Below are positions 50,346 to 61,009 of a stretch of 64,000 nucleotides of DNA, piece after piece (position 1 is the stretch's first letter; each line of letters opens with the position of its first letter). The position numbers were made by a program, and so were the translations under genes. Source of the DNA: Agelaius tricolor. Lineage: Eukaryota; Chordata; Aves; Passeriformes; Icteridae. The notes beneath the pieces were generated by a model. That model had not been told where the DNA came from. It made no database searches and was given only the letters and a program-made list of their open reading frames with translations. The stretch covers positions 99,309,381 through 99,373,380 of the forward strand of contig JALJCS010000001.1 of the NCBI GenBank assembly GCA_023055355.1, read 5' to 3'.

Positions 50346-53300
50346 TTTTGTTCAATTTAACTAATATTTGTATTCATTTCTGCAGTATATTTTAATCACT
50401 CTGATAAATCAGAAATCCTATGCAATACCAACTATCTTCATATAACAAAATTTGATAATAAATATTAAACCTTCCACATGTGGAATATATCAAAGAACCT
50501 GGCCAGAGAGTGTCAGACTAAAAAATTAATTGTTCTATCAATAAATGCAATTTTTAATAAATTCACCACTATGTAAAGGTATTTCTTAGTAATATTTTTT
50601 TATTTTTTTCTAGATATCCTGGAAGTTTATTTGCTTATTAAATTCAGCTTCTATGTGTATCACGCAGTTAATTTCCACAGATTCTTTCATTATTTCTGTG
50701 TATCTTTCTTTCTCTTTGGTTTCTTGATGGAATATGTACATCACATATTTTCTCCAAATGTCTTCAAACGTATTTATCTGGGTCAGAAGTTGTTCAAGCA
50801 GAACTTTTGTATTATTACTATATTTTTTAATTCCAGTTTCTTATTCTGCAGTCCAGATCCCTGGAATGGGAAAGAAACTACTGCTACCTAGCTTCAGGAA
50901 GGTGGAGCAAACATCTGCTTGTTTTCAGATGAGTGTTTTGATTTCCTTACTGCATTTTTCTTTGTTAAGAGTAGAAAGTGAGAAGTTGCAGGATCAAATG
51001 CCAGTGTCAGATTTCCTCCTTTGCCTTCTGCATTCTGGAACATATTTTAGCTAATGAAAATGAACATCCTCATGACAGCAAAAGTTGATAGGTATGAGAA
51101 GGATTGTATGTGTAATTCAACCTTTGAGACGGGGTTTGAGTCCCAATGCACACAACGCAGTCTGTCTCCTTATAGTATTCTCTCATTCTTCTGATTCAAA
51201 AATGTATTTCCCATTCCTCCTAATACTTAATAGTTTCTTGATTTTTTTTTCCATTTTCATTTTCCAAAACCTGCAAATCAGTAAAATTAGGAGGTTATGG
51301 CTTGTGAAATTTTATTGTGGATGTGGAAGCAAATAAATGATGGGGTGAGAACAATTGTCATTTTATTGGAGCAGTCATTAACAGCATATTAATATTTATT
51401 TCAGTGTAAGGGGTTATTTTCTTACCCTTGCTCAAAGTGACATGTATTCATGAAAGCTTATTGAGCCAGAGCCAACTATTCAGTGTGAAGAAAGTAAAAT
51501 AAATCAGGAAAGCATATCACTTTCAGCATCACAGCTGTTCTCACTTCGTGTCCTACTTGGTAGCTGGGCTACTGAGAAAAGCAAATACTTCTTTGTCTTA
51601 TTTCTGCACTAAGTAAATGTCATAGCAACCTATTAGCATTGACAAGGTCCTTGTTCCTGAATATCAACTACTTTAACCCTTTTACACCAACAAATTTTCC
51701 ATTATATAAGACATAGCAATCAATGTCTTTTGTCTACGATTACATGCAGTCACAATATTTGATTTTTCAAAAATAATGAAAAGATAATTTTATTCTGATT
51801 ACACATTTCTGCTGGCTTTTGAAGAAGTTATGCAGTCTTTAAAACATGATGCTTGTATTCTCAGTAGCTAGTCTTCTTTAGCAGATTCTGAATAGAAAAT
51901 TGTTACTACTACACAAGACTGGTCAAAATAAATTTAGTTTAATGAAAAGAGTGTGGGAGTTTTGTGGACTGATGGAGCTGCTTCTTAACTTACATCATAA
52001 TTTGAAATGGACATCAAATTATATATGTTTGTTATATATATGTTATATATATAAACATATATAAATATATATGGTATATATTTTTGGAACATATATATGG
52101 AAATATATGTTCCAAAACATATTGAAATCGGCAGTAAGAGCTTTACTTCTGGTAACTTTGTTGACTTGGATCAGATTAATAGAGTAAAAATTTTTCAGGT
52201 CTTTTGTTTCATTACCCATATACTCTTGCAATGAAAAATTGATATAATCTTTAATTACCTAACTCTCAAAAGTATCTGAAAAGTCCTTGGTGCTTTTTAG
52301 GATCCCAAATATTTCTGTATGTTTACGTTAAACTTCTTAGAAGTGTCCTTTTGTTACCGTTCTTCCCTATATTAACTTGAAGTTTCAAAAATTGAATCTT
52401 GTCAGTGTATAAATAAATCATCAAGTACAAGGTAGCAGGCAATAATTGTCAAACCTGTCATGGCTGATATTCTCCCAGAAATCCTGACATACTCTTGCTT
52501 CAGAGGCTAGTAAAGTCTTCTTTGGTTGCTGTAGAATAGCTACACAGAATATGAAGATTTTCACTTATTTTTCTCTTCACTTTTCTAAAAAATTGATTCT
52601 AAAAAGAGAGAAGCAGAGTTAAATTACCATCTGCTTTTGGTTGCAGGAAACCTGAGTACATTCATTTTCATCTACTTGTTTTTCCAACTAATTAATAAAT
52701 TATTACAGAGAAAGATGACAACTTAACTTACTAGTCACACAGGACACAGATTTATGCTGTTCGGCAGTTTCTGACAGATTGAATTATTGGATACAGTTAA
52801 GTTGATGGAAAAAAGCAAAGGGATGGGTTAGAAGTTCAGGATTCTTGCTGACTGCACTACCTTCTTATGGAATCATGCTAAAGGTTGAGTTCAGCAACAT
52901 ACATTAAATCCCCTTTCTTCCAATCAAGCAAAACATAGCTAATAAATCATATAATAGGACATAGTACAAAACTGCTTTAGTTTCAGGAGAGCAGTGACAA
53001 AGTAAGCTGAGCACAGGACTATACCATGCTGGTATAAAAACACTTCCAAATTATTTCCACCAATGTCAGTGTTTAAATTATGTAAGCTTATTTACAAACA
53101 GAAATAAATCCTAAATGCATGTAGTGCATGGAATTTCTTTTACTTTCACCTAACACAATTTAGAACTATTAATACTGATCCTTGGAGAAAACTGGGTCCT
53201 TATTCCTGTCATGTAAACAGGCCTGCTCTTAACAGTTTTGCAATTGTTTTATAATTGTCTATATATGCTTAAGCTTTTGAGTTAGTAAATATACCCTTAG

Positions 53301-53934
53301 AGTATCCATTGAGGTCAGATGGCTTTAATCTTCATTTTTCTAATTAATTTCTGTTATTTTTCTAACTCATTTCTGTCATTGATATGTGCATTAAAGAAAT
53401 ATGTACTATGAATGTGCAGAGAACTTATTAAAATGGCGCTCAGATCCTTATCTGGATGCAAAATCAAGATTAATATATTTTATCTAATCAATGGTTAATA
53501 ATGCACTACTTCACTAGATAACAAAGAAATTGTTTCCAGAACTACTCTGGATTTGTTTCAGATAAGATTTCATTTGCAAAAAAATATATGTTTCACTTCC
53601 TCAGGCATATGTTTTATGTAGAAAGGCTGTGTGAAAATTTAGTATTCAGATTGCTTTGCTTAATTTAATTTTTAGCACTAAAAAAGCATATAATTTTAAT
53701 TTTTATGACTACTATGACACTAAATACCTGTTAACACAATAATGACTTGTATATCAACTGATAAAAGTGTACAGTAATCTGTTACACCAAAGCCATATTA
53801 TGGCCAAAAAGGGAAAAAAACCACACATACTGATCTATAAAATTGTTGCTAGTCTGCATAGAATTTTAACAAGCTGGTCTAACTTGTCAGGATAATACAT
53901 GACAACCTTATTATTAATGCACTTAAAATTGACC
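50346..53934. other. AT-rich DNA between the two repeat copies
   Basis: No gag, pol or env-like frame is visible. Frames of 86, 106 and 83 codons at 50631-51336 on the plus strand are hydrophobic, T-rich and without motifs. An AT-rich hairpin lies at 52082-52117. Confidence 0.55.
52022..52120. repeat. TA-rich tract with inverted repeat
   Basis: A low-complexity TATA-type run ends in a hairpin. TTTTGGAACATATAT (52082-52096) pairs perfectly with ATATATGTTCCAAAA (52103-52117) around a 6-base loop. Confidence 0.9.
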
Positions 53935-54235
53935 AGAGGACCAAAGGGTCATCTCTGCTTTAGATAAAGGGCTGAATAGGTTGACTGGGATCAGGTGGCT
54001 CTGTACATAGCCTTCCCTGGCTTAATCAGAGTGTGAAAGTTTCCTGAGTGAGCCAGACCAGCATGGGGGAACTGGTTCAGTCCAACATAGAGTATAAAAC
54101 TGAACAATCAGCAGAAAGAATTTTGAAGAGGAGAGTGGATTTGAGCTGACTTCAGACCATGTATTCTTTCATCACAGAGACCGGTAATGAGAATCAGGTT
54201 TGTGTTTTGATCCAATCATGTATTGAAAGACTGTG
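53935..54235 (+). mobile_element. TATA-bearing dispersed repeat, copy 2 (LTR-like)
   Basis: Paralogue of 49990-50345. It carries AGGACCAAAGGGTCATC near 53937, AGCCAGACCAGCATGGGGGA near 54053 and ACATAGAGTATAAAACTG near 54086. AGAAAGAATTTTGAAG and GAGCTGACTTCAG follow, then a tail with TGATCCAATCATGTATTGAA. Substitutions and small indels relative to copy 1 indicate old divergence. No terminal TG/CA pair or duplication could be fixed. Confidence 0.6.
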
Positions 54236-57200
54236 TTGTGCTTGTTTTTTTGTTTTTGGTTTTTTTTTTTTTTTTATTTCAGTGAACTGCTGTATGGTTA
54301 AATCAAAATCCCAGTAAATACATTTAATATTAAAACAAAACCTCATTGTGTAGAATATCTTCTGACAGTGGGAAATGTGAATAAAAAGTTGAACCTGGCT
54401 TCTTCAGGCTCCATGACAAATATTTACTTTTTCTTTAGTATTCTCAATATTATGTGGAAAGTGGTAATGACTTTCTGTAGAAAATTAGTCTCTTATAGCA
54501 GAAATAGATATTTTAGGGCATCTATTTTTTTTTTTTTTTAAATCCGTATTATCTTCTAAGGTTTTGAACCCCAAAAGTGAAATCAGGACCTAGGATCTGG
54601 TTTTGACTGTTAAACTAATTCTAATAAAAAGTTAATATCATGATGACCATTGCAATAACTCAGGGTATATCACCTGCTTTAAATGACATCTATAGTAAAC
54701 CACAGAATAGCAAGTTTGCAATGCCTTGGATCTGGCTTACTTATACCTATACTTGGGTTCTGATATAGCTTGAGAACCTGTGTTGCAGAGGTCATGTTCT
54801 GGTAAATATCCTAAAACACTTTGGCCACATCAAAGATAAAAGAAGCTCTTGAAGAGTCACAGGTATTTACTGACTGGAAGTGTCACTGAAATTATGTCAT
54901 ACCTAACAAAACAATATATTCTTAATGTTTTTAATAAAAAATGTTGCCCAAGCTCTACAGTGGGGAAGTTCATAAAATGTAAAAATACAAAAATTGGAAG
55001 GGCCATATGCACAAAGACCCAGGTAGGCAACAGGGTATGGAATTAACCGAGTGGAAGGTGGGAAACCACATCATCTACAGCATGTTATGGAATGCACTCA
55101 TTCCCACCACATATTTGAATCTGGTTTTTACTTGCCTTACTCCAATTTTGTTCCAACAGTACTGTTCATCGGTCCTAAACACAGTCACAGTTTTATCCCA
55201 TGGCAGTATTTCTTGTACTCTCACAGCACTCCAAGGAAACCATTCCTGCATTTGCCTTGATGTGCCACAGAAAGACCATCTTGGTGTCCAGTGTTCTCCC
55301 CTGCTTTGACACCTGTTTGCTGTGACTGACAATTTGCCCCTGTAAGCAGTGACAAATTTCAGCTCGACCATACTGTGGCTGTCAGACAGATTGGCATAAT
55401 ACACCAGCATTATCAATATCTATGTAACAACATCACACCATTTTTTACATCCTGTCACATAAGCACGCAACTAATGCATGTTCCTATCTTATACTTGATA
55501 CTTCCTTACACTTTACTTTTTTTTTGCACTTTTTTAGTCACTACACAATATCTTCATTACTATAAAAGTGTTAAAAATCTCAAGACTTAAAAAATCTTCT
55601 GTAAGGAGGAGAGAAAGAAAAAATCTTCTTTGCTGAAGGAAGTATCTAAAAATAATGTAAAAAACCTTAAACAGCATATTATGCAAAACAATAAAAATAA
55701 GAAAAGGAAAAACATATGCAATGAATTCCAATATGCAGACTCAAAACATACCACTAGAATCCAGCTTTCATTAATCATAGACACAGACTCGGATTCAAAG
55801 AAAGTAATTTTTCTGAATAATTTTAAAGAGTTAATACTAAATGAACTCTTTTAGGAGACAAAGACCTAGTTTCTCAGTAAAACTTAATGTCAAAGGAAAA
55901 AGAACTAAGAATAAAAATGTGTTTGCATACTGTTCTAACACATATTTTTTCATTAAAATCCCCCTACTGGGACTGCACTAGTATGTACTTCCAGTGCTAG
56001 AGATTGGCACACTGAACTACAGAATGGGGTTTTCCAAAGAACATTTCTTAATGAGTAAAATGCGTTTGGAAATTTATAAGCATATAAGAATTTCTGTTTC
56101 TAAGACTTTTCCTTTCTACCAGCTCTATTAAAATTGTGTAATTCTATAAAATGAGAAGAAAAAAAATCTCCTTATGAGAATAATATTTTAAAATTTACTA
56201 CTAATTTCACTAGCTCTTGGTAACAAAGCTTAATTCAAAACAACTGTGGAAGATATGAGTCTTAAATAATGGGATCCTGTTACTTAAGAGTTACTTTGCT
56301 AAACAACAGCATAGGATCATTAGTCAACACTACTTGTCTGGCAAATGAGCAGCTTTATGCATTATTTGCTGCATCATTGTTGTAATCCTGTTCTGGAAAA
56401 CTTCATTCTCCATGCCTTATTATGTGAAAGTGCTCATTTCAGCCTATAGTTTGTTTTCCAATGAGCTGGTACCACAAAGAGCTCCTAGCAACCTTGTGTG
56501 ATCTGTAGTATTAATGGTTGAGATGTTAACTTTAAAAAAACTCTAAAATAATAAGGTCAGTAATGATTTTTGCCCTTGCTTTGGAGTGAGGTCAGACTGG
56601 AACTATTAGGTCCTATTAAGGACTCATATGGACATACAGAAGAGTAGGCCTGTAAGGATACTGGTTCCTATTCTGCTCAATTCTAAGGCCTTATCTGTGG
56701 TAGATAATCAGTGTTTAGTTATGAGCTTCTAATATTTTTATGAGTTTATTTTTGCTTCTATCATTGCACTTTGCACAAAGCACCAGATTTTTCCAAGCAA
56801 TGGTCCCACCAGTTTCCTGCAATGTGGTTCCAAACAGCCAGCAGCTATTTGCTGCCTTAGCTAAGAATGTAGATGTGTAAATCTTTAGCAACACCCACAA
56901 CCAGATAATCAACATGCAAATGACCTTAAATTTACCCTCAAGAATGGATGTCAGATTAAGGAGAACATGAAACTTCACTTTGAGTGTTCAGGCATAGAAA
57001 AACATATCTTACTTCCTACTTACCTCTGCCTTCTTCACTTTAGCATAATGTAAATAAAATAATAGTTTATCCTCTAGCACATCTGCTTCTAATATATATA
57101 GTATGGAAACACATTGTTCAGACAATTATTCAGACCTATAGCACCAGAGAAAAAAATCTCCCTGATACAAACTCCATACATTTATGCTAGAGAAGGAGGA

Positions 57201-57771
57201 TCTCAGCATTATACAACAGAGATCTGACCTTTTGCTGAGGGCTATTGGCAAAAATATGTGTAGACTGATGATTTGGCTTGCAATGAAAATTTATCACAGA
57301 CAGCGATAAATTAGAAGCTGGTTTTAATGTAAGCATTTTTATATAATAGAGAGGCAATCCTTTTCTTTGCATAATCTGTGTATTCATAATTTAAGATGAT
57401 AATTGCTATACAAACCTGTAAATTCCTAAGTCCATGAGGTTCTTGTTAAATGTATTATTGTGCATGTTTTGACAACTTTATTTTAAAACATGAAATTTTC
57501 ATCAGTTCTCTCTGCAACTGAACAAGAGCTGAACAACAGAAAAAATATATACAGATACAGAAAAAAAAAATACTTCTTTTTATTTCAGGCAACTGCTAGA
57601 ATGTTACCAAAGCAATAGCAAGCTTCCTAAAAGAGAAGAGACATGCATATATGTACAGGACTTCAAAAGCAATGTCATTGCTCTTATCTTCCTTTAGCAA
57701 TACAAACTTTGTTTATGGCATTACACCACCAAACATTTTAAAACGCAGAAATAAGAAGGTCGAGCCATTCA
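54236..57771. other. mostly AT-rich unassigned DNA
   Basis: Long T runs lie at about 54251-54277 and 54526-54540. A less AT-rich patch at 55010-55420 carries overlapping frames on both strands (100 codons plus at 55007-55309; 113 codons minus at 55075-55416), none with a motif I recognise. The rest holds nothing supported. Confidence 0.5.
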
Positions 57772-58353
57772 TGCTGGTTTTGGCCGGGGTACAGTTAAGT
57801 TTCCTCACAGTAGCTGGTATGGGGTTATGCTTTATGTTTGTGCTGAGCACAGGGTTGATAATATAGAAGGTTTTTCTATTGCTGAGAAGGACTGACACAG
57901 AGGCAAAGACTTTTCTACTTTTCCTACTGCCAGTCTGTCAGGGATGTTGGGAATACGTGGGAGGCTGGGGAGGAGACAGAGCCAAGACAGGTGACCCAAA
58001 CTGGCTAAAAGAATATTCCATACTATATGACATCATGCTCAGTATTTACAGAGGGGGAAGAAGGAAGAAGGGGAAATGTTTGGAGTGATGGAGTTTGTCT
58101 TCCCAAGTCACTGTTATACATGATGGGGCCCTGCTCTCCTGAAGATGGCCGAACACTTGCCTGCCCTTGGGAAGCAGTGAATTAATTTTTTTGCATGTGA
58201 AGTTTTGTTTTCCTTATTAAAGTATCTTTATCTCAATCCATAGGAATTCTGGCTTTTACCCTTGTGATTCTCCCTGTCTCACATTCCACTGGCAAAGGAG
58301 TGAGTGAGGCAGGTGTGTGGTATTTGGTTGCTGGATGGGGTTAGACTATGACA
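57772..58353 (+). mobile_element. ERVL-type solo LTR, near full length
   Basis: It starts TGCTGGTTTTGGCCGGGGTA and ends GGTTAGACTATGACA. The whole order of a familiar avian LTR is present. CACAGTAGCTGGTATGGGGT (about 57805) comes first, then GACCCAAACTGGCTAAAAGA and CATACTATATGACATCATGC (about 58019). A degenerate TATA area (AGTATTTACAG) and GTTTGTCTTCCCAAGTCACT follow, then an ATTAAAG polyadenylation signal near 58217 and a U5 part with TTTATCTCAATCCATAGG. The expected 5-bp duplication was not found, so the extreme ends may be eroded. No internal retroviral sequence adjoins. Fragments of this family occur at 6445, 30311 and 31247. The 71- and 69-codon plus-strand frames are not genes. Confidence 0.85.
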
Positions 58354-58828
58354 GCTCCAAAAATGTTTTAAAAATTTTACCTAAAGAAAATTATATGATG
58401 TGAAACTTGAGCAAACATGGAACAAAATCTTTTGACCACTACATTTTTTTAGACATGGGTAGCAATTTTTTTTTTTTTTTGGAAATTTGAAATTTATTAT
58501 GATAACAAAAAAAATTGATCATAAACTGTTGAAAAATTTGGGTTTTAGCTCTATATAGAAGAAAGGCCATTTTATAGTGCTTGTTTGTTCTTCTGACTCC
58601 CAAATCTTTAACAAAGTACTTTTGACTCTCAAATCTTTAACATATTAACAAAGCAGAAAATAGAAATGGAGCGGGATAATACATACTGTAGTATATGGTA
58701 GAGATAATTCACGCTATTTATGTATAAAATATTGTAAAATCCAAGCTATGTCTTTGACCACCTGGCTGGGAGCAGAGTCTGATGTTTATTCAAGTAGTTC
58801 CCGGATAATGTTAAGATAATATCAAGTC
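58354..58828. other. spacer between two LTRs, with a small tandem duplication
   Basis: It contains a T run (about 58468-58481) and a duplicated 23-bp unit. TTCTGACTCCCAAATCTTTA... at 58591-58613 and a two-mismatch copy at 58620-58642 are 29 bp apart. Confidence 0.6.
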
Positions 58829-59108
58829 TGTTAACGTATGAATGAAACCTTCCCGGGCCATGATTGCTGACTTCCCTGGAAGGTCTAAGCCACTCAGGAG
58901 GACCTGCACCTGGGAGATTGCATCTACCTCACTCAAGCACCAGCACCACTCTGCTACATGTGAATGCAGACTCTTCCAAAGTGTTCAGACATCCATCTGG
59001 ACACCTGGACTCACTTTTGTCTATTCCTGCACATGTATGGCCCCAGTTCTACATGTGAAGGGACACAAAGGAACGTTCGGTCATCTCTGCCTCAGGCAGA
59101 ATAAACTG

Positions 59109-59118
59109 TATATAAACT
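59109..59118 (+). promoter_or_regulatory. TATA box in the 58829-59310 LTR
   Basis: GTATATAAAC is a strong TATA match, about 140 bases upstream of the AATAAA signal. Confidence 0.5.
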
Positions 59119-59252
59119 CGCTGCATGAAGCAGTCAGGGTGAACCACGCTGACACTTTGTCAGACGGATCCGGGTTCACCCGGCGCCGACACCCAGGGTT
59201 GACGCTGCCTTGGCTGTGGTGGTTTTTTTCTCGGAATTCTTGTTAAAGATCT

Positions 59253-59258
59253 AATAAA
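59253..59258 (+). terminator. polyadenylation signal in the 58829-59310 LTR
   Basis: AATAAA in CTAATAAATCATTG, near the LTR end. Confidence 0.5.
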
Positions 59259-59310
59259 TCATTGCTAAATTTTCTTATAAATTTGGTTTCCGATTTGATC
59301 ATTTATAACA

Positions 59311-60812
59311 TACTATCTTCTACATCAGTCAGAAATAATGACTTGGTGACCCTGGAGGTATAGTACCTTTATTAATTTCAGTGAAATCAAGTAGTATGAG
59401 GCCACCATAATGTCAGATAAATTAAGGTTTACAGTATGTCATTTCTGGAAAGCAGCTGCAGTCAGAGCAGCTATTAAAAGAGTGTCTTTGTTAAATGAGT
59501 GGCATTAACTGGAGTTTCTTGATAGTTAGTCAAACTCATGAAAAGAAAAAACAACTGAAAAAGGCTCTACAGAACATATAACCAATGTGTCAATGCTGTA
59601 AAGCAGTAACAACCACTTTTGTGGGAGATAAAAGCTTCCACTTGCTCATAAATTCAATAATATATTTTGTACAACAATTATTTACAGAACTAAAGCTGGC
59701 TTCCTCTGTTATACACCTTGAGACATTCTGATATATACTGCTGTTATAAGATGTAAGCATTGTAACTTTACCACTACAGATGGAAAGGATGACTGGATTT
59801 CAATGTTTTGTAAGGTACATGAACTCCTATGTCAGGTTATAGATGACAACTGAAGTTCTGAAGGTAGTTTAAGCATTTTTGTCATGTACTTGAGAAAAGT
59901 TATCATAAATCTCAAAATACCCAAGAAGCTTGAGTTCAGGGAATGAGTTCTGCAAAATAATGGTAAATTACTCTTCTATCATGCATAGCAGATGTAACAG
60001 AGAATGAGTCCTTCTCCAAAAGGGTAATTATGGATCTGTTATAACCATTAACAAATACAATTAGCATACCTTAGGTCTAGGATGCCATTTACCTTTCTTG
60101 TTCCAGCAAGAATCAACACAATCAAGACTACTACTGCTGCTACTGCTTTTCATTTTGCTTCATATATTTCTATGCTCAATAATCTTTAAGGTTTCCTCAA
60201 AAACCATTAAGGTTTTCTACAACATTTTGTCAATGATCTTTAGATATATAGAAATCACTAAGACTATCTGTGTTCTTAGAGAGTGCATTAATGACTCAGT
60301 TTAGTAAAATGACTGGGAAAATACCTTTTTAGACTAGATTACTTAGAGCTAGATTGTCAGGACTATTCAGACCTAATTTGTACTAATTCTTAGCATTCCG
60401 CAGAGTAATTACTTAATTCAGATGTATCACTAAATACTAAGACATATATAAAAGAATGTAGACTTTGGAGGTTTAAGATGTAATATGAATCCTCTGTTTT
60501 GCAAGAGGTTTTCTTCATGCCTTTTCATCTAAAATCGATATATTTAGGTATGCAATATATAAGAAGATAATAAATCCTTATAATATTAAATTTCAATTAC
60601 ATAGATATTCGTGAAATAAATATATTGTAAAGAATATTTTTAATATAATTTCACATCTTAAAAATAAATTATTACTGTGAACTTTTTAATAAAGTAATTT
60701 ATTTTCATTTGGGATTCATAGTCAATCCATGTTGGAATGACCAGTCTTACACTGTCAAGATATTCTCTTGAAAAAAAGCACTGTCAGATCTCCTACAGTC
60801 TTCTGTGAACTC
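59311..60812. other. AT-rich unassigned DNA
   Basis: A 68-codon plus-strand frame (60098-60304) is leucine/isoleucine-rich without motif. Nothing else was seen. Confidence 0.55.
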
Positions 60813-60924
60813 AGGCAGTTGTGCCACCATGGACTGTAATCCTGTCAGACCTAACAAGCTAAGCACATTCAGGCTGAATTAATAGAGGAGTGGGAGACCT
60901 CTAAGGAACACTTCAGTGTTGTAG
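60813..60924 (+). repeat. 5S rRNA-derived relic (SINE head or 5S pseudogene)
   Basis: The segment aligns along its length with vertebrate 5S rRNA. ACAAGCTAAGCA (60853-60864) matches GGAAGCTAAGCA of 5S. Exactly as many bases later, GAGTGGGAGACC (60888-60899) matches GGATGGGAGACC. AGTGTTGTAG near the end matches GGTGCTGTAG with one gap. Upstream, TGTCAGACCTAA fits TCGTCTGATCTC and GCCACCATGGAC fits ACCACCCTGAAC. These cover the internal promoter region of 5S, but many positions have changed, so it is not a functional 5S gene. The sequence that follows fits the body of a 5S-headed SINE. Confidence 0.72.
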
Positions 60925-61009
60925 CAAGTTTTTTAGTGCTACTGACTCAGTGGGAGACATTCTTCTATGTAAGTTAGTGCTGAAATAATGCCCCAGCCAG
61001 GCAATTTTG
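60925..61009 (+). repeat. probable SINE body downstream of the 5S-like head
   Basis: TTTTTTAGTGCTACTGACTC, then AGTGGGAGACATTC and TAGTGCTGAAATAATGCCCC, continue the 5S-like head in the same orientation. I recall similar 5S-headed repeats in reptile genomes. Naming it as AmnSINE1-type or another SINE3 is inference. Confidence 0.5.

Larger units (their letters stand above)
58829..59310 (+). mobile_element. solo LTR, family not named
   Basis: A GC-richer segment with inverted ends TGTTA...TAACA. It has LTR signals in order: a U3-like part, CTGTATATAAACTCGC (TATA, about 59109-59118), a GC-rich R-U5-like part with CCGGGTTCACCCGGCGCCGA (about 59170), and AATAAA at 59253-59258. A start at 58809 (TGTTAAGATA) is also possible. 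No target duplication was found with either start. The 134-codon (58842-59246) and 64-codon frames follow its composition and have no retroviral domain. There is no adjoining gag or pol. Confidence 0.65.

Noticed and set aside
51085..51200. tRNA-like B-box (GGTTTGAGTCCC near 51134), possible tRNA or tRNA-derived SINE
   Set aside because: No convincing A-box or cloverleaf could be drawn around it. A single 12-base match is expected by chance.
50346..53934. Retroviral gag/pol/env between the paired LTR-like repeats
   Set aside because: No reverse transcriptase, protease or envelope motif could be read in any frame. The frames present are T-rich and hydrophobic only.
58842..59246. 134-codon plus-strand open frame
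   Set aside because: It lies wholly inside the solo LTR 58829-59310, over its TATA box and the GC-rich R-U5 part.
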